Positions 14,958 to 23,015 of a DNA stretch of 41,298 nucleotides are shown here, in pieces. The DNA comes from a virus. Location of the stretch: the IMG/VR virus record IMGVR_UViG_3300030329_002402, positions 1-41,298 of that record. One strand, written 5' to 3'. The position numbers and the translations under genes are program-made. The stretch's first letter is position 1. Every line of letters begins with the position of its first letter. Under the pieces are notes generated by a model. The model ran no database searches. It was not told the origin of the DNA and was given only the letters and a program-made list of their open reading frames with translations.

Positions 14958-17314
14958 TGCTCAGTTTTGATTCCGCGCTAAGTGAACCGTTAAAATTAGG
15001 TAACACTACAGCCTTCTGGGTCTTAAAACTGTATTATAACGATGATTCAAGCTCGTCTAATTTTATCGGGGTAAGCGACCAGCATCGCGTTGATGGGTCT
15101 GATATATATTACGGGATAGTCAGATCATGGGGTGAATACAATCAGTCATGTGATTTTTTCGATTTCTCGACATCTACGGGGTCAATGTCGTTGACATTAA
15201 TTAATTCATCTGATGCTATTAATGGCGGTCGATTCAGTGATTTATTTTCATCATATAATTTTGCTAATCGAAAATGGGAACTATTCTTAAATACGAATAC
15301 TGCCGGGACTTATGATACGGCGGCCCGAATGATAGGGACAGGTATTATTTCGGGTAATATAGATTATGATTATAAGTCGATAAAATTCAGTCTCTTAGAC
15401 AACAGTAATAAAGTCCATAATCAAATTCCGAAAAATGTAGTCGACTCAAGCACATACACAAATGCCCCGAAGGGTAATATCGACAAGCCTATCCCGATTA
15501 TGTACGGCGACTGCTCTGCTGATGCTGTAGCTTTAGCATCAGGAACATCTGGTAATTTTGACCACCATTTTACGAAAGGTAAATTTCCGGCAATTATTAC
15601 AGATAAGTGGAATAAGTCGGCGGCGCAAGTATATGCACAGCCCGATTCTGTTACAGTCAACGCTCTTTCAGATGAAAATATTTTTTCATATAAGGATGGA
15701 TTTTATTACCAAGTCAATGGGGCCAATGCAGATGAGTCAGACTCAAGCTACCGCGTCGATTTTAGCGGGGTAGATTGGAGGGTGTTTATACCTCTGTCTG
15801 CACATTCTACGGAGGGTGATGTTTCTAATTTTGATAATACCGTTGATGGTGATTTAACAACATCAGGTTCCTTACTTTCTCAAGGGAGTAAAGGATATAC
15901 TGTTGATGCTTATTGGAGAATCCCAAAAGTGCCAAATTTGGGAATAATTGATTCCATTTATTTTGTAATTCATTATAAAGACTTCACACCGGATTCGGGT
16001 GGAGCCGGAATAGATATTAACGAATTTAGAGTAAGAGTTGGATCGCATACCTACGAAGATTTGACATGGGGAACTGGTGCAGGTAGTCAGGCGGTTACAG
16101 ATGCGAGTTGGTTCACCGATGCAGAAAAGGAGGCGTGGAACTTAGAAGATTTTATTCAACTTAATCTCCACGCTGGAGCCGATACAAGTACAAATCATAC
16201 TTTGGAAATTTACCAGGCTGGGTTAGAAGTAAGATTTTCACCAAGCCAAACCTTTGAAAAGCAAGTGACAGATTATTATGAAATTTTAACTGGAGAGACT
16301 CAGTCAAACATAGCCTACCGGGATACAAAAGGGGCTGACGGTGTGGCCATAAGAAAAAAAGTTGCCCGTACAAGGACTGTATCCACCCCGGATGTCACCG
16401 ATTATGTTTATGTGTCGGGGAAGGGTCGTGAATATGGGGCGTGGATTGATACGGTAAATTCTGGAGCAAGAGATGGCCAGAACGGTGGATCAGCAGACCC
16501 TAATTACGCATCGGGCGCGTTAATTGAGAACCCTATTTACATGATAGAGGATCTTCTGAGAACCGAATTAGGTCTTGATGGCAGTACAACAGGGGTAGAC
16601 ATTGATATTGAGACATTCGATTTTGCCGGTGCAGGCCAGACAGGTTCATCAACAAAAGGTAAAATATCATTCCTATTCAACGACGCAGTCGCCGACATCA
16701 AATTTGCATTTTCACAGTATAAATTTATCAATTCGAAAGACTTAATAAATAAAATATGCCGTCAATGTATGAGTTTTGTCTGGTTTTCAGGGTCTGGAAA
16801 ATTTAAAATAAAAACACTTTTATTACCCTCAGATACATGGGACTTAGATGATACTGTCGATTTTAACTCAATTAACATAAAAAGAATTGGTCGGTCCCCA
16901 CTAAATAATGTCAGAAATAAAATCATTGTTAATTACGCTTATGACTATGCGCGAGATAAAATGATGGAAAGCACAAATGTAACAGACTCCACATCAGCAG
17001 GCACCACCGTAAACGGCAATAATTCAACGCTGACGCTCGAATTAGATGCTGACTGCATACTGGACTCCACTACAGCAGATAACCTCCGTAACGCATATAA
17101 AGCCCATTATAAGGATCGGAAAGTGGTTGTTGATTTTGATATCGTCACTCCTAAGCACTCAGCTCTTGAGATAACAGATTTTATCACATTCACAAACTGG
17201 CCATCAGATCTAAAACTATATGGTACTGCATTTAATGCAGATGTTTTTATGATTTTTGACATCAGTAAAAAAATAAATTCAACATCAATTAAAGCAATAA
17301 AGGTAGATGAATAA
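14957..17314 (+). CDS. Tail tip or baseplate hub protein candidate
   Basis: This 785-residue protein comes directly after the tape measure. It starts MLSFDSALSEPLKLGNTTAF at an ATG overlapping the tape-measure stop (TAATG); an upstream in-frame GTG at 14942 is less likely. Residues about 155-185 contain GNIDKPIPIMYGD, a pattern I associate with marine siphophage tail hub proteins. Beta-rich domains and a C-terminal segment on dimension-type strands follow (about 600-780). Distal tail, hub and fibre-attachment genes are expected here. There is no visible peptidase motif. Confidence 0.6.
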   Translation: MLSFDSALSEPLKLGNTTAFWVLKLYYNDDSSSSNFIGVSDQHRVDGSDIYYGIVRSWGEYNQSCDFFDFSTSTGSMSLTLINSSDAINGGRFSDLFSSYNFANRKWELFLNTNTAGTYDTAARMIGTGIISGNIDYDYKSIKFSLLDNSNKVHNQIPKNVVDSSTYTNAPKGNIDKPIPIMYGDCSADAVALASGTSGNFDHHFTKGKFPAIITDKWNKSAAQVYAQPDSVTVNALSDENIFSYKDGFYYQVNGANADESDSSYRVDFSGVDWRVFIPLSAHSTEGDVSNFDNTVDGDLTTSGSLLSQGSKGYTVDAYWRIPKVPNLGIIDSIYFVIHYKDFTPDSGGAGIDINEFRVRVGSHTYEDLTWGTGAGSQAVTDASWFTDAEKEAWNLEDFIQLNLHAGADTSTNHTLEIYQAGLEVRFSPSQTFEKQVTDYYEILTGETQSNIAYRDTKGADGVAIRKKVARTRTVSTPDVTDYVYVSGKGREYGAWIDTVNSGARDGQNGGSADPNYASGALIENPIYMIEDLLRTELGLDGSTTGVDIDIETFDFAGAGQTGSSTKGKISFLFNDAVADIKFAFSQYKFINSKDLINKICRQCMSFVWFSGSGKFKIKTLLLPSDTWDLDDTVDFNSINIKRIGRSPLNNVRNKIIVNYAYDYARDKMMESTNVTDSTSAGTTVNGNNSTLTLELDADCILDSTTADNLRNAYKAHYKDRKVVVDFDIVTPKHSALEITDFITFTNWPSDLKLYGTAFNADVFMIFDISKKINSTSIKAIKVDE

Positions 17315-18420
17315 TGAGTTATAATAGAATTTTAAAGCCAAGAGCCTATGTGGATTTTATGCAATTTTTATATGGGATGGGATGGGCTACGCCGGGGAAT
17401 TTAGGCTATGGTTCGGGAACTGATATAGCAAGCACCCCAGGGGCTAATTTAATTCAGGATGACGGCTCGACTGCTGTTACACTTGACTCCGGCCATATAA
17501 TGAATCTATTTGATGGGCATCCGAATAATTATATTCAGGTAGCACATGATACGAAGGCTTTTTGGATTACCTTAAACACTGGTTTAGCTTCGCCCAACGC
17601 GATGGCAGGCACAAGTTTTATCGCTTTTTTAAACCATAATTTCGCATCTGCTGACGCAGTTATTAAAGTTGAGGCTGATGATGTCTATAATATGACAGGG
17701 ACTCATATTATTACGACGACAGGCAATCATACTAAATTAATCAATGCCGCCGCCGATGCTGGTTCTGGATACATAGATCCGGCTTATGATGGTTGGACTC
17801 TTATTGAGTACCCTGTCCGTGAGGGAGCCAACAATCAATATATCAGAATTACGATTGAGGATGATGGTGGAGCTGGCTCAAACTTCGATGAGGATGTAAT
17901 CATCGGATCAGTTTGCTGGGGAGAATTTCACGATTTTCAAAGGGTTAATATGAGCGCGAGGACAGCTTATGATTATGATGGCGTAGATTTAGTCGAGAGT
18001 TATGGAGGCCAAACATTTTCAAATAGTAGACATTCCGGGCCTCCTATGTGGTACAGGGTTCCAGCGTGGTCAAACTATTGGGGAGATGGGAGTTCAGCAT
18101 CTACATACACATTCGGTCAACGGACAGGGCGTAAATCATATTCTCTTGATTTTGATTATCTGGATGACTCAGATATATTCCCTGAATCAGGTTATTTAGA
18201 CTATTCAGCCACGAACCTCGTCTGGGATGATGATTCATTATTTGGGCGATTTTTACGAAAAACGCTTGGATCTCATAACCCATTTATATTCACCCACGAC
18301 AGTACATCTACATCTGAGGGCGATTATGGTTACTACAGGCTTACAGATAATGGATTCTCAGCCACCCAGGTGGCTCATCAGATGTGGAATGTCGGATTGA
18401 ATTTTCGCGAGTCTTGGTAA
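17314..18420 (+). CDS. Distal tail or minor tail protein candidate
   Basis: This 368-residue beta-rich protein begins MSYNRILKPRAYVDFMQFLY. It overlaps the hub candidate by one base. Segments such as WITLNTGLASPNAMAGTSFI and SCWG-like strands alternate with loops rich in Gly, Asp and Tyr, as in carbohydrate-contacting tail proteins. The C-terminus (QVAHQMWNVGLNFRESW) resembles the final strand of tail-tip proteins that join a ring. It is the last gene before the terminator at 18424. Specific function is not determinable. Confidence 0.5.
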   Translation: MSYNRILKPRAYVDFMQFLYGMGWATPGNLGYGSGTDIASTPGANLIQDDGSTAVTLDSGHIMNLFDGHPNNYIQVAHDTKAFWITLNTGLASPNAMAGTSFIAFLNHNFASADAVIKVEADDVYNMTGTHIITTTGNHTKLINAAADAGSGYIDPAYDGWTLIEYPVREGANNQYIRITIEDDGGAGSNFDEDVIIGSVCWGEFHDFQRVNMSARTAYDYDGVDLVESYGGQTFSNSRHSGPPMWYRVPAWSNYWGDGSSASTYTFGQRTGRKSYSLDFDYLDDSDIFPESGYLDYSATNLVWDDDSLFGRFLRKTLGSHNPFIFTHDSTSTSEGDYGYYRLTDNGFSATQVAHQMWNVGLNFRESW

Positions 18421-18423
18421 AAT

Positions 18424-18493
18424 AAAAGCCCCGAAGCAAATCAGTAGGTGAGGTTTTGTCTCTCCACCAGCCTTGACGAGCGACGGGGCTTTT
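18424..18493. terminator. Bidirectional terminator with unusually long internal loop
   Basis: AAAAGCCCCG (18424-18433) pairs perfectly with CGGGGCTTTT (18484-18493), and T-rich tracts follow on both strands. It lies between convergent genes ending at 18420 and 18515. The 50-nt interior is not a simple loop: GGTG (18447-18450) can pair with CACC (18465-18468), giving a branched RNA. Confidence 0.75.
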
Positions 18494-18514
18494 TACGCAG
18501 TGTTTAAACGTTCT

Positions 18515-19003
18515 CTATTCCCTTGTCTGTAAGTCCTGCTTGCTCGTTCCTTGATCTGTAATTAATTCAGCGTCATCTACTATTCTGGCGTTCCAGCCGA
18601 ATTTCATCACACCTTTAGGAAAACACCACAGGTGAAATTGGTTGGCTGTGTTCACCAGCCGGGATTCGGCAGGGAATAGTTCACAGGCTTCCATCTCTTC
18701 CCCCACGATATCGTTTTTGATCCATTGTTTATGTTGCCAGCTTATCTCGGTCGTCTTTTCGTGGTTTTTTATTGAAAGGTGGGGGATATCCATATCGTAA
18801 TCCACACGGCACTCATAAAGGTCATTAATATAAACGGCCTCCTTATTCTGCAATTCCAGCGATCTCCTGACGTCTGCCATCTTCAGCTTAATCCCGTTTT
18901 TAGACATCACCTTTTTTAGTTGCTTATAATGGGTTTTGACGGTATCCCTGTCAATATCGACCTTATCGGGTTCGCTTATTTTCCGCATTTTTTGCCAACT
19001 CAT
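18515..19003 (-). CDS. DUF7694-like hypothetical protein
   Basis: The 162-residue protein has a charged helical N-terminus (MSWQKMRKISEPDKVDIDR). Its C-terminal domain of about 90 residues has the pattern YECRVDYDM...HLSIKN, IKNDIVGEEMEACELFPAES and NQFHLWCFPKG. This matches a small phage domain I know as DUF7694, of unknown function. It is the second gene of a leftward pair and overlaps the first by ATGA (19000-19003). The pair is transcribed away from the recombination operon. Confidence 0.6.
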   Translation of the reverse strand: MSWQKMRKISEPDKVDIDRDTVKTHYKQLKKVMSKNGIKLKMADVRRSLELQNKEAVYINDLYECRVDYDMDIPHLSIKNHEKTTEISWQHKQWIKNDIVGEEMEACELFPAESRLVNTANQFHLWCFPKGVMKFGWNARIVDDAELITDQGTSKQDLQTRE

Positions 19004-19287
19004 AAGTCCTCCAATCGATGTGTTAAGTCAAGCCCCCTGATATATGGGTAGGGCATCAGTCCAAATTCGCTTTTGAATTTGTATTCTATTTTACCATTGA
19101 TTCTGGCCTTGATGATCATACCTGCTTTATACTGGCACAGAGCCAGATCATAGGTGCTTTTCCACTCACACCTCTTCAGACCACGCTTACCGTTAGAAAC
19201 CTTACCTGAACTCGTCACGGTATAACCGGCATCGGCGGCAAACTTAGAACCCAGAGGAGAAAGTTTCTCTTTGGTTGGGTATTTCAT
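19000..19287 (-). CDS. Hypothetical protein, first gene of a leftward early pair
   Basis: This 95-residue basic protein begins MKYPTKEKLSPLGSKFAADA. It has alternating short strands (GYTVTSSGKVSNGKRGLKRC, ARINGKIEYKFKSEF). I do not recognise it. The start at 19287 is preferred because AAGGA lies 7 nt upstream; the ATG at 19293 is too close to that site. It lies just downstream of an extended -10 promoter and, with its partner, may be a regulatory or host-takeover gene. Confidence 0.55.
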   Translation of the reverse strand: MKYPTKEKLSPLGSKFAADAGYTVTSSGKVSNGKRGLKRCEWKSTYDLALCQYKAGMIIKARINGKIEYKFKSEFGLMPYPYIRGLDLTHRLEDL

Positions 19288-19333
19288 TGTCATGTCCTTT
19301 TTATTTAGTTAAGGGTTACCCCCTAATCTAACA

Positions 19334-19339
19334 ATTATA
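19334..19339 (-). promoter_or_regulatory. Candidate leftward extended -10 promoter
   Basis: On the minus strand TGTTATAAT gives a TGnTATAAT extended -10 with a consensus hexamer at 19334-19339. The -35 is poor, as is usual for extended -10 promoters. It would serve the genes at 19287 and 19003. The direct AACAATT repeats here (19330-19345) could bind a regulator shared with the rightward promoter. Confidence 0.45.
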
Positions 19340-19378
19340 ACAATTAAAGTCAATAGCTAAATTAAAACAAAAATAACA

Positions 19379-19408
19379 TTGACAACACTTACGATAGTTT
19401 ATTATAAT
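19379..19408 (+). promoter_or_regulatory. Near-perfect sigma70 promoter of the recombination operon
   Basis: TTGACA (19379-19384) and TATAAT (19403-19408) are both consensus hexamers, separated by 18 nt. This is the strongest promoter in the window. Transcription should begin at about 19415, at or just after the ATG at 19414, so that gene would be leaderless or untranslated from this message. The operon through the methyltransferases runs downstream without an evident terminator. Confidence 0.8.
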
Positions 19409-19413
19409 GTGGT

Positions 19414-19599
19414 ATGAAAATATATGAATTTATCGCGAATTTCTTCATCGCCACGATTTCGACTGGTATGTTCGCTGTGTTTTCATTTGTTCTCAGCGTA
19501 ACAGCAGAGGAGCTTTTGCGTCGATTTAAATTCGACGATCGGCAACGAGGTGTCATAATAATTATACTTTTAATCATCATACTCATAGTTTTTTATTAA
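19414..19599 (+). CDS. Two-helix membrane protein (61 aa)
   Basis: The protein has one membrane helix at about 7-28 (ANFFIATISTGMFAVFSFVL), a charged loop (EELLRRFKFDDRQRG) and a second helix at about 46-60. That topology fits small phage membrane proteins such as superinfection-exclusion or early host-modifying proteins, but I cannot assign one. There is no ribosome site before the ATG, which lies at the predicted transcription start, so translation may be leaderless. Confidence 0.5.
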   Translation: MKIYEFIANFFIATISTGMFAVFSFVLSVTAEELLRRFKFDDRQRGVIIIILLIIILIVFY

Positions 19600-19617
19600 T
19601 ATAATAAGGAGAAAATA

Positions 19618-19794
19618 ATGGATGTCTTAAAACCTAAAAATGGGTTCAGACTACAGGTCTTACTTGGTGACGATCAGGCTCTTAGAAGTGAGTTTTTAAT
19701 AGCTTGCAAGCGGATCAACAAGTCGGGCAGTTCGGTCATCATTAAGTTGATGAAGGAGTTTATCGCGAAGCAGAAGGGTAAAAGCGGTGAATAA
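19618..19794 (+). CDS. Ribbon-helix-helix type DNA-binding protein (58 aa)
   Basis: The translation begins MDVLKPKNGFRLQVLLGDDQ. A short strand (FRLQVLL) is followed by a helix (ALRSEFLIACKRI), a turn with Gly and Ser, and a second helix (SSVIIKLMKEFIAKQKG). This is the plan of Arc/MetJ-type ribbon-helix-helix regulators. An ideal AAGGAG site lies 6 nt before the ATG. It overlaps the next gene by 8 nt. As the first well-initiated gene after the strong promoter, it may repress that promoter, possibly through the AACAATT repeats. Confidence 0.6.
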   Translation: MDVLKPKNGFRLQVLLGDDQALRSEFLIACKRINKSGSSVIIKLMKEFIAKQKGKSGE

Positions 19795-20161
19795 GCATCA
19801 GGAAGAGGCGAGTTTTCAGGCTAAGATCAAAAAAACAGCCATTCGCAATTACCTATTCAGCTACTCTGGGCATGATAATCCACTCACATCGTCGAAATTA
19901 CAGTCGATCTTTCATGTGGGTGATGTGGTAGTTCGGCAGGCGATTGGCCTGTTGCGGGATGACGGCGAACCGATCGGGAGTTGCTCAAAGGGCTTTTTTT
20001 ATGCTAAAACGCCAGATCAGCTTGAAGGCACACTAAATGACTTCAGAAGCAGGATCGGGGCATTATCAATGCGTTTACGGGCTTTAGAGGGTACTTATGA
20101 CAGAATGGATGGTAACAAACCCCAGCAGGCCCTATTTAAAGATATGGAGGTGGTTAAATGA
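19787..20161 (+). CDS. Winged-helix DNA-binding protein
   Basis: The 124-residue protein starts at a GTG. It contains PLTSSKLQSIFHVGDVVVRQ (about 32-51) and then IGLLRDDGEPIGSCSKGFFY, a helix-turn-helix followed by a wing. A coiled segment follows (FRSRIGALSMRLRALEGTYD). This architecture recurs in phage early operons near recombination genes and probably regulates them. It overlaps the next gene (ATGA). Confidence 0.7.
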   Translation: MNKHQEEASFQAKIKKTAIRNYLFSYSGHDNPLTSSKLQSIFHVGDVVVRQAIGLLRDDGEPIGSCSKGFFYAKTPDQLEGTLNDFRSRIGALSMRLRALEGTYDRMDGNKPQQALFKDMEVVK

Positions 20162-20712
20162 GCGAAAAATATATACCTAATGACCTTGATGAATTTTATT
20201 ATAACGTAGCTGACGATGATGTTAATTCAATGGAGAACAGCCACATTGATCCTAAGAAGGCGGATGCTTTGCTGTACTGCATCACGAAAGAGAGAGAAAA
20301 GATCAATAAAATAAATCAAGAGGCATCAGATCAGATCGTAGCGATCGGCGAATGGCGTGACTCGATAGTCGCGAAGCACGAAAAGTCGATCGATCACATG
20401 ACTGCTGGCCTACAGGAGTTTTTTAGCAGGCTGGTGGCTAACGATCCAAAATTAAAAACAAAATCATTTCCGAATGGAGTGATGAAATTACGGAAGCAAC
20501 AACCTCTATTGATTATAGAGGATGAAAATAAGTTTTTCAGCAATTTAAAGAACAGGGCAAATTTTACGATACATACCGAGAAGGTAAAACCTGACAAAAA
20601 AAAGATAATGGCGCATATTAAATCTACCGGCGAGATACCACCTGGTTGCAGAATATCAATACGAAATGATAAATTTTCAATAAATACAAATGAGGGACGA
20701 AATGACAAATAA
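20158..20712 (+). CDS. Mu Gam-like nuclease-inhibitor family protein
   Basis: The 184-residue protein has a long N-terminal coiled coil (about 40-75, REKINKINQEASDQIVAIGE). A compact domain follows with TKSFPNGVMKLRKQQP (about 101-116), VKPDKKKIMAHIKSTGEIPP and GCRISIRNDKFSI. This order matches Gam-type host-nuclease inhibitors, which coat double-stranded DNA ends, and the related siphovirus Gp157 family. I cannot separate the two by eye. It is adjacent to a Rad52-like annealase, as expected for a phage recombination module. Confidence 0.65.
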   Translation: MSEKYIPNDLDEFYYNVADDDVNSMENSHIDPKKADALLYCITKEREKINKINQEASDQIVAIGEWRDSIVAKHEKSIDHMTAGLQEFFSRLVANDPKLKTKSFPNGVMKLRKQQPLLIIEDENKFFSNLKNRANFTIHTEKVKPDKKKIMAHIKSTGEIPPGCRISIRNDKFSINTNEGRNDK

Positions 20713-21670
20713 TGAAGGTTTTAATTTAGAAATACAGAATGCACTGCGCGAACCGACACCCCACGAACGGGTGAACTTTCGCGTGGGCTTTAAAAATCAG
20801 GAGAAGGGTTACGCCATTATGCTGGCCTATATCGATGCTCGTTATGTACAGGATCGGCTCGATGAAATTGTAGGAGCATCTAATTGGGAAGTAGAATACA
20901 TCGAAGTCGCCGGCAATATGTTCTGCGCTATTACGATACGCTGGCCAGAGGGACAAGTGACCCGTAAAATGGATGTCGGTATAGAAACTGATGTCGAGAA
21001 GGAAAAAGGTCAGGCATCCGATGCGTTTAAACGCTCTGCTGTTATGTATGGAATCGGCCGTGACCTATATGGATATCCAAAACACTATGCAGACTTGGAT
21101 TCGGGGGGGAAAGTCCCCTACGATTGGAAACCTGCGGGCTGGGGTGACACACCATCAAATGGTCGCGATAGTGTCATGTCTGGCGACCAGATAAATAACA
21201 CAACTAACCCCAGCCCCCCTCCTAAAACGTCGATGAAGCAGGCCGATGTGGCTCAGAAACCGGATGAGGAAGAGACTTTAAAGGAGATGGCAGATAGAGT
21301 CACCCGGAAAGCCGCCGAGACTGCGCCGGATAAATTCCCTGAAGGTTACGATGATAAGGGCTTAAAAACAGGGACGCCGCCAGAGCAACAGTTCGTTCTG
21401 GTGAAAAACCTAAAGGCTAAAATGACTTCGCAAAAAGGGGCGGTTCTATACATTCCCCCTGAATATAGTGGTGATATGGATGATCGCGCCGCTACGAAAA
21501 AATATTGGGTTGGGGCAGGAGAAATTCAAAATGAGGACGCCAATATGAACGGACTATTTAATGTGACGATTAAACGGTGGAAGGCTGAACAGAATGGTTA
21601 TGTGTATGAGGAACTTTCTGAACAAGCAGATGAACCTGTAACTCTTAGTGATGACGATCTGCCCTTTTAG
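20702..21670 (+). CDS. Rad52-like single-strand annealing protein with SSB-like tail
   Basis: The 322-residue protein has a Rad52/Rad22-type domain at about 18-135. Visible segments are RVGFKNQEKGYAIMLAYIDA, RLDEIVGASNWEVEY and QASDAFKRSAVMYGIGRDLY. It anneals complementary DNA strands during recombination and replication. A long polar linker follows, then about 85 residues that could form a small beta domain. The C-terminus, SDDDLPF, resembles the DDDIPF tip of bacterial SSB, which recruits partner proteins. The ATG at 20702 has GAGGGACG upstream, so it is preferred over 20690. It overlaps the Gam-like gene by 11 nt. Confidence 0.8.
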   Translation: MTNNEGFNLEIQNALREPTPHERVNFRVGFKNQEKGYAIMLAYIDARYVQDRLDEIVGASNWEVEYIEVAGNMFCAITIRWPEGQVTRKMDVGIETDVEKEKGQASDAFKRSAVMYGIGRDLYGYPKHYADLDSGGKVPYDWKPAGWGDTPSNGRDSVMSGDQINNTTNPSPPPKTSMKQADVAQKPDEEETLKEMADRVTRKAAETAPDKFPEGYDDKGLKTGTPPEQQFVLVKNLKAKMTSQKGAVLYIPPEYSGDMDDRAATKKYWVGAGEIQNEDANMNGLFNVTIKRWKAEQNGYVYEELSEQADEPVTLSDDDLPF

Positions 21671-21672
21671 GT

Positions 21673-21954
21673 GTGAAACAGGCCAAGTTTATTGTCATCC
21701 CGGCCACGGTCAGGGCCGATAGAAGTCTGCCTGATGGTGCTAAGATACTTTATGGAGACATTAAAGCTCTATCAAATAAACACGGCTACTGTTTTGCCTC
21801 CAACGGGCATTTTGCCAAATTGTTTGGAAAAACTAACATAACAATATCAAACTGGATTTCTAAGCTGAAAAAAGCTGGATATATTTCGATAAGTTACAAC
21901 CCGCACCGGAGGATTTTCATTGCGAAAAAACAAAAAAATAGCCCATCGGATTGA
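21673..21954 (+). CDS. Helix-turn-helix protein, HTH_36 type
   Basis: The 93-residue protein starts at a GTG and includes DRSLPDGAKILYGDIKALSN, then FAKLFGKTNITISNWISKLK. This matches the HTH_36 domain found in replication initiators and regulators of mobile elements. The usual C-terminal domain of replication proteins is absent. It may act as a small regulator or a truncated replication protein. It overlaps the next gene by 35 nt. Confidence 0.65.
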   Translation: MKQAKFIVIPATVRADRSLPDGAKILYGDIKALSNKHGYCFASNGHFAKLFGKTNITISNWISKLKKAGYISISYNPHRRIFIAKKQKNSPSD

Positions 21955-22111
21955 TGACCATAATGGCGTCATTCAGCAGTATCCTAAAAAGATGCGCCAT
22001 CCCCACAGGCATGGATTCGTGTGGGATGACGACGCTACAGACAAACAATTCCCATTGCGCTGGTATACTAATTTACCTGCAATCGTTAAACTGGTATATA
22101 TCGATGAATAA
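21920..22111 (+). CDS. Small hypothetical protein with TTG start (63 aa)
   Basis: The frame starts at TTG 21920, preceded at 7 nt by a strong GGAGG that lies inside the end of the HTH gene. No ATG or GTG is available in the first 24 codons. It encodes a basic, His-rich protein (HRIDDHNGVIQQYPKK, MRHPHRHGFVWDDDAT) of unknown function. It overlaps the methyltransferase start by 8 nt, which suggests translational coupling. Confidence 0.55.
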   Translation: MRKNKKIAHRIDDHNGVIQQYPKKMRHPHRHGFVWDDDATDKQFPLRWYTNLPAIVKLVYIDE

Positions 22112-23015
22112 AATACTCCAGGGGCATGTATTAGATCGGCTTAAAGACTTAAATAATGAGTCAGTCCAGTGCGTTGTAACTTCGCCTCCGTACTGGAACC
22201 TCCGAGATTATCAAAAGGATCATCAACTCGGACTTGAACTAACACCAGAAGAATATGTAGAGAACATGGTCAAGGTATTTCGTGAAGTAAAAAGAGTATT
22301 AAAAGACGATGGGACGGTGTGGCTGAATTTGGGGGACACTTATAATAGTGGCAGAGACGGAGGTCATGCTGGAGGCTCAAAACAAAATCACCCCAAGTAT
22401 CTCCAGAGAAGCGGAGCAAATGTTAGTGGTCTAAAACCCAAAGACCTTGTTGGTATTCCGTGGCGAGTTGCTTTCGCATTACAGGCTGATGGATGGCATT
22501 TAAGACAAGATATTATATGGCATAAGCCTAACCCTATGCCAGAGAGTGTTCAGGATAGATGCACTAAATCACACGAGTATATATTCTTATTAACGAAGTC
22601 GGCCAAGTATTTCTATGATAATAATGCTATCAGTGAACCCTGTGATTATCCAAATGAAGGCAAATGGGGAGGAGATAATAAAGGATACGATGGCAACCAT
22701 ACAATGAAGGCACGGAATTTATTGGCTTATCGAAATGGTGAAAAAAGAAACAAACGATCTGTATGGGCTATTAACACAAAGCCCTATAAGGACGCTCATT
22801 TTGCTGTATTCCCACCCAAATTACCCGAGTTGTGCATTAAGGCTGGTAGTAGTGAAGGTGACACCGTTTTAGATCCGTTTTTCGGTAGCGGCACAACAGG
22901 CTGGGTGGCCCAAAGATTAGGCCGTAAATGGATAGGGATCGAACTCAATCCAGAATACATAAAAATAGCAGAAAAGAGGTTTGATCAGTATGAATTATTT
23001 TCGGCAAATAAATGA
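22104..23015 (+). CDS. Beta-class DNA amino-methyltransferase (N4-cytosine or N6-adenine)
   Basis: The 303-residue protein carries the catalytic motif TSPPYWNLRDY near residue 25 and the S-adenosylmethionine-binding motif LDPFFGSGTTGWVAQRLGRK near 255-275. Catalytic motif before cofactor motif is the beta-class order. TSPPY is found in both N4-cytosine and N6-adenine enzymes, so base specificity is open. The start is set at MNKILQGHV (22104), because the frame upstream is an unsupported extension over two other genes. No restriction partner is adjacent, so it is a solitary phage enzyme that probably protects its DNA. It overlaps the C5 enzyme gene by ATGA. Confidence 0.88.
   Translation: MNKILQGHVLDRLKDLNNESVQCVVTSPPYWNLRDYQKDHQLGLELTPEEYVENMVKVFREVKRVLKDDGTVWLNLGDTYNSGRDGGHAGGSKQNHPKYLQRSGANVSGLKPKDLVGIPWRVAFALQADGWHLRQDIIWHKPNPMPESVQDRCTKSHEYIFLLTKSAKYFYDNNAISEPCDYPNEGKWGGDNKGYDGNHTMKARNLLAYRNGEKRNKRSVWAINTKPYKDAHFAVFPPKLPELCIKAGSSEGDTVLDPFFGSGTTGWVAQRLGRKWIGIELNPEYIKIAEKRFDQYELFSANK

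Noticed and set aside
21951-22103. Upstream extension of the amino-methyltransferase (first 51 codons)
   Set aside because: It overlaps two other genes, lacks family similarity, and the family begins at MNKILQGHV (22104).
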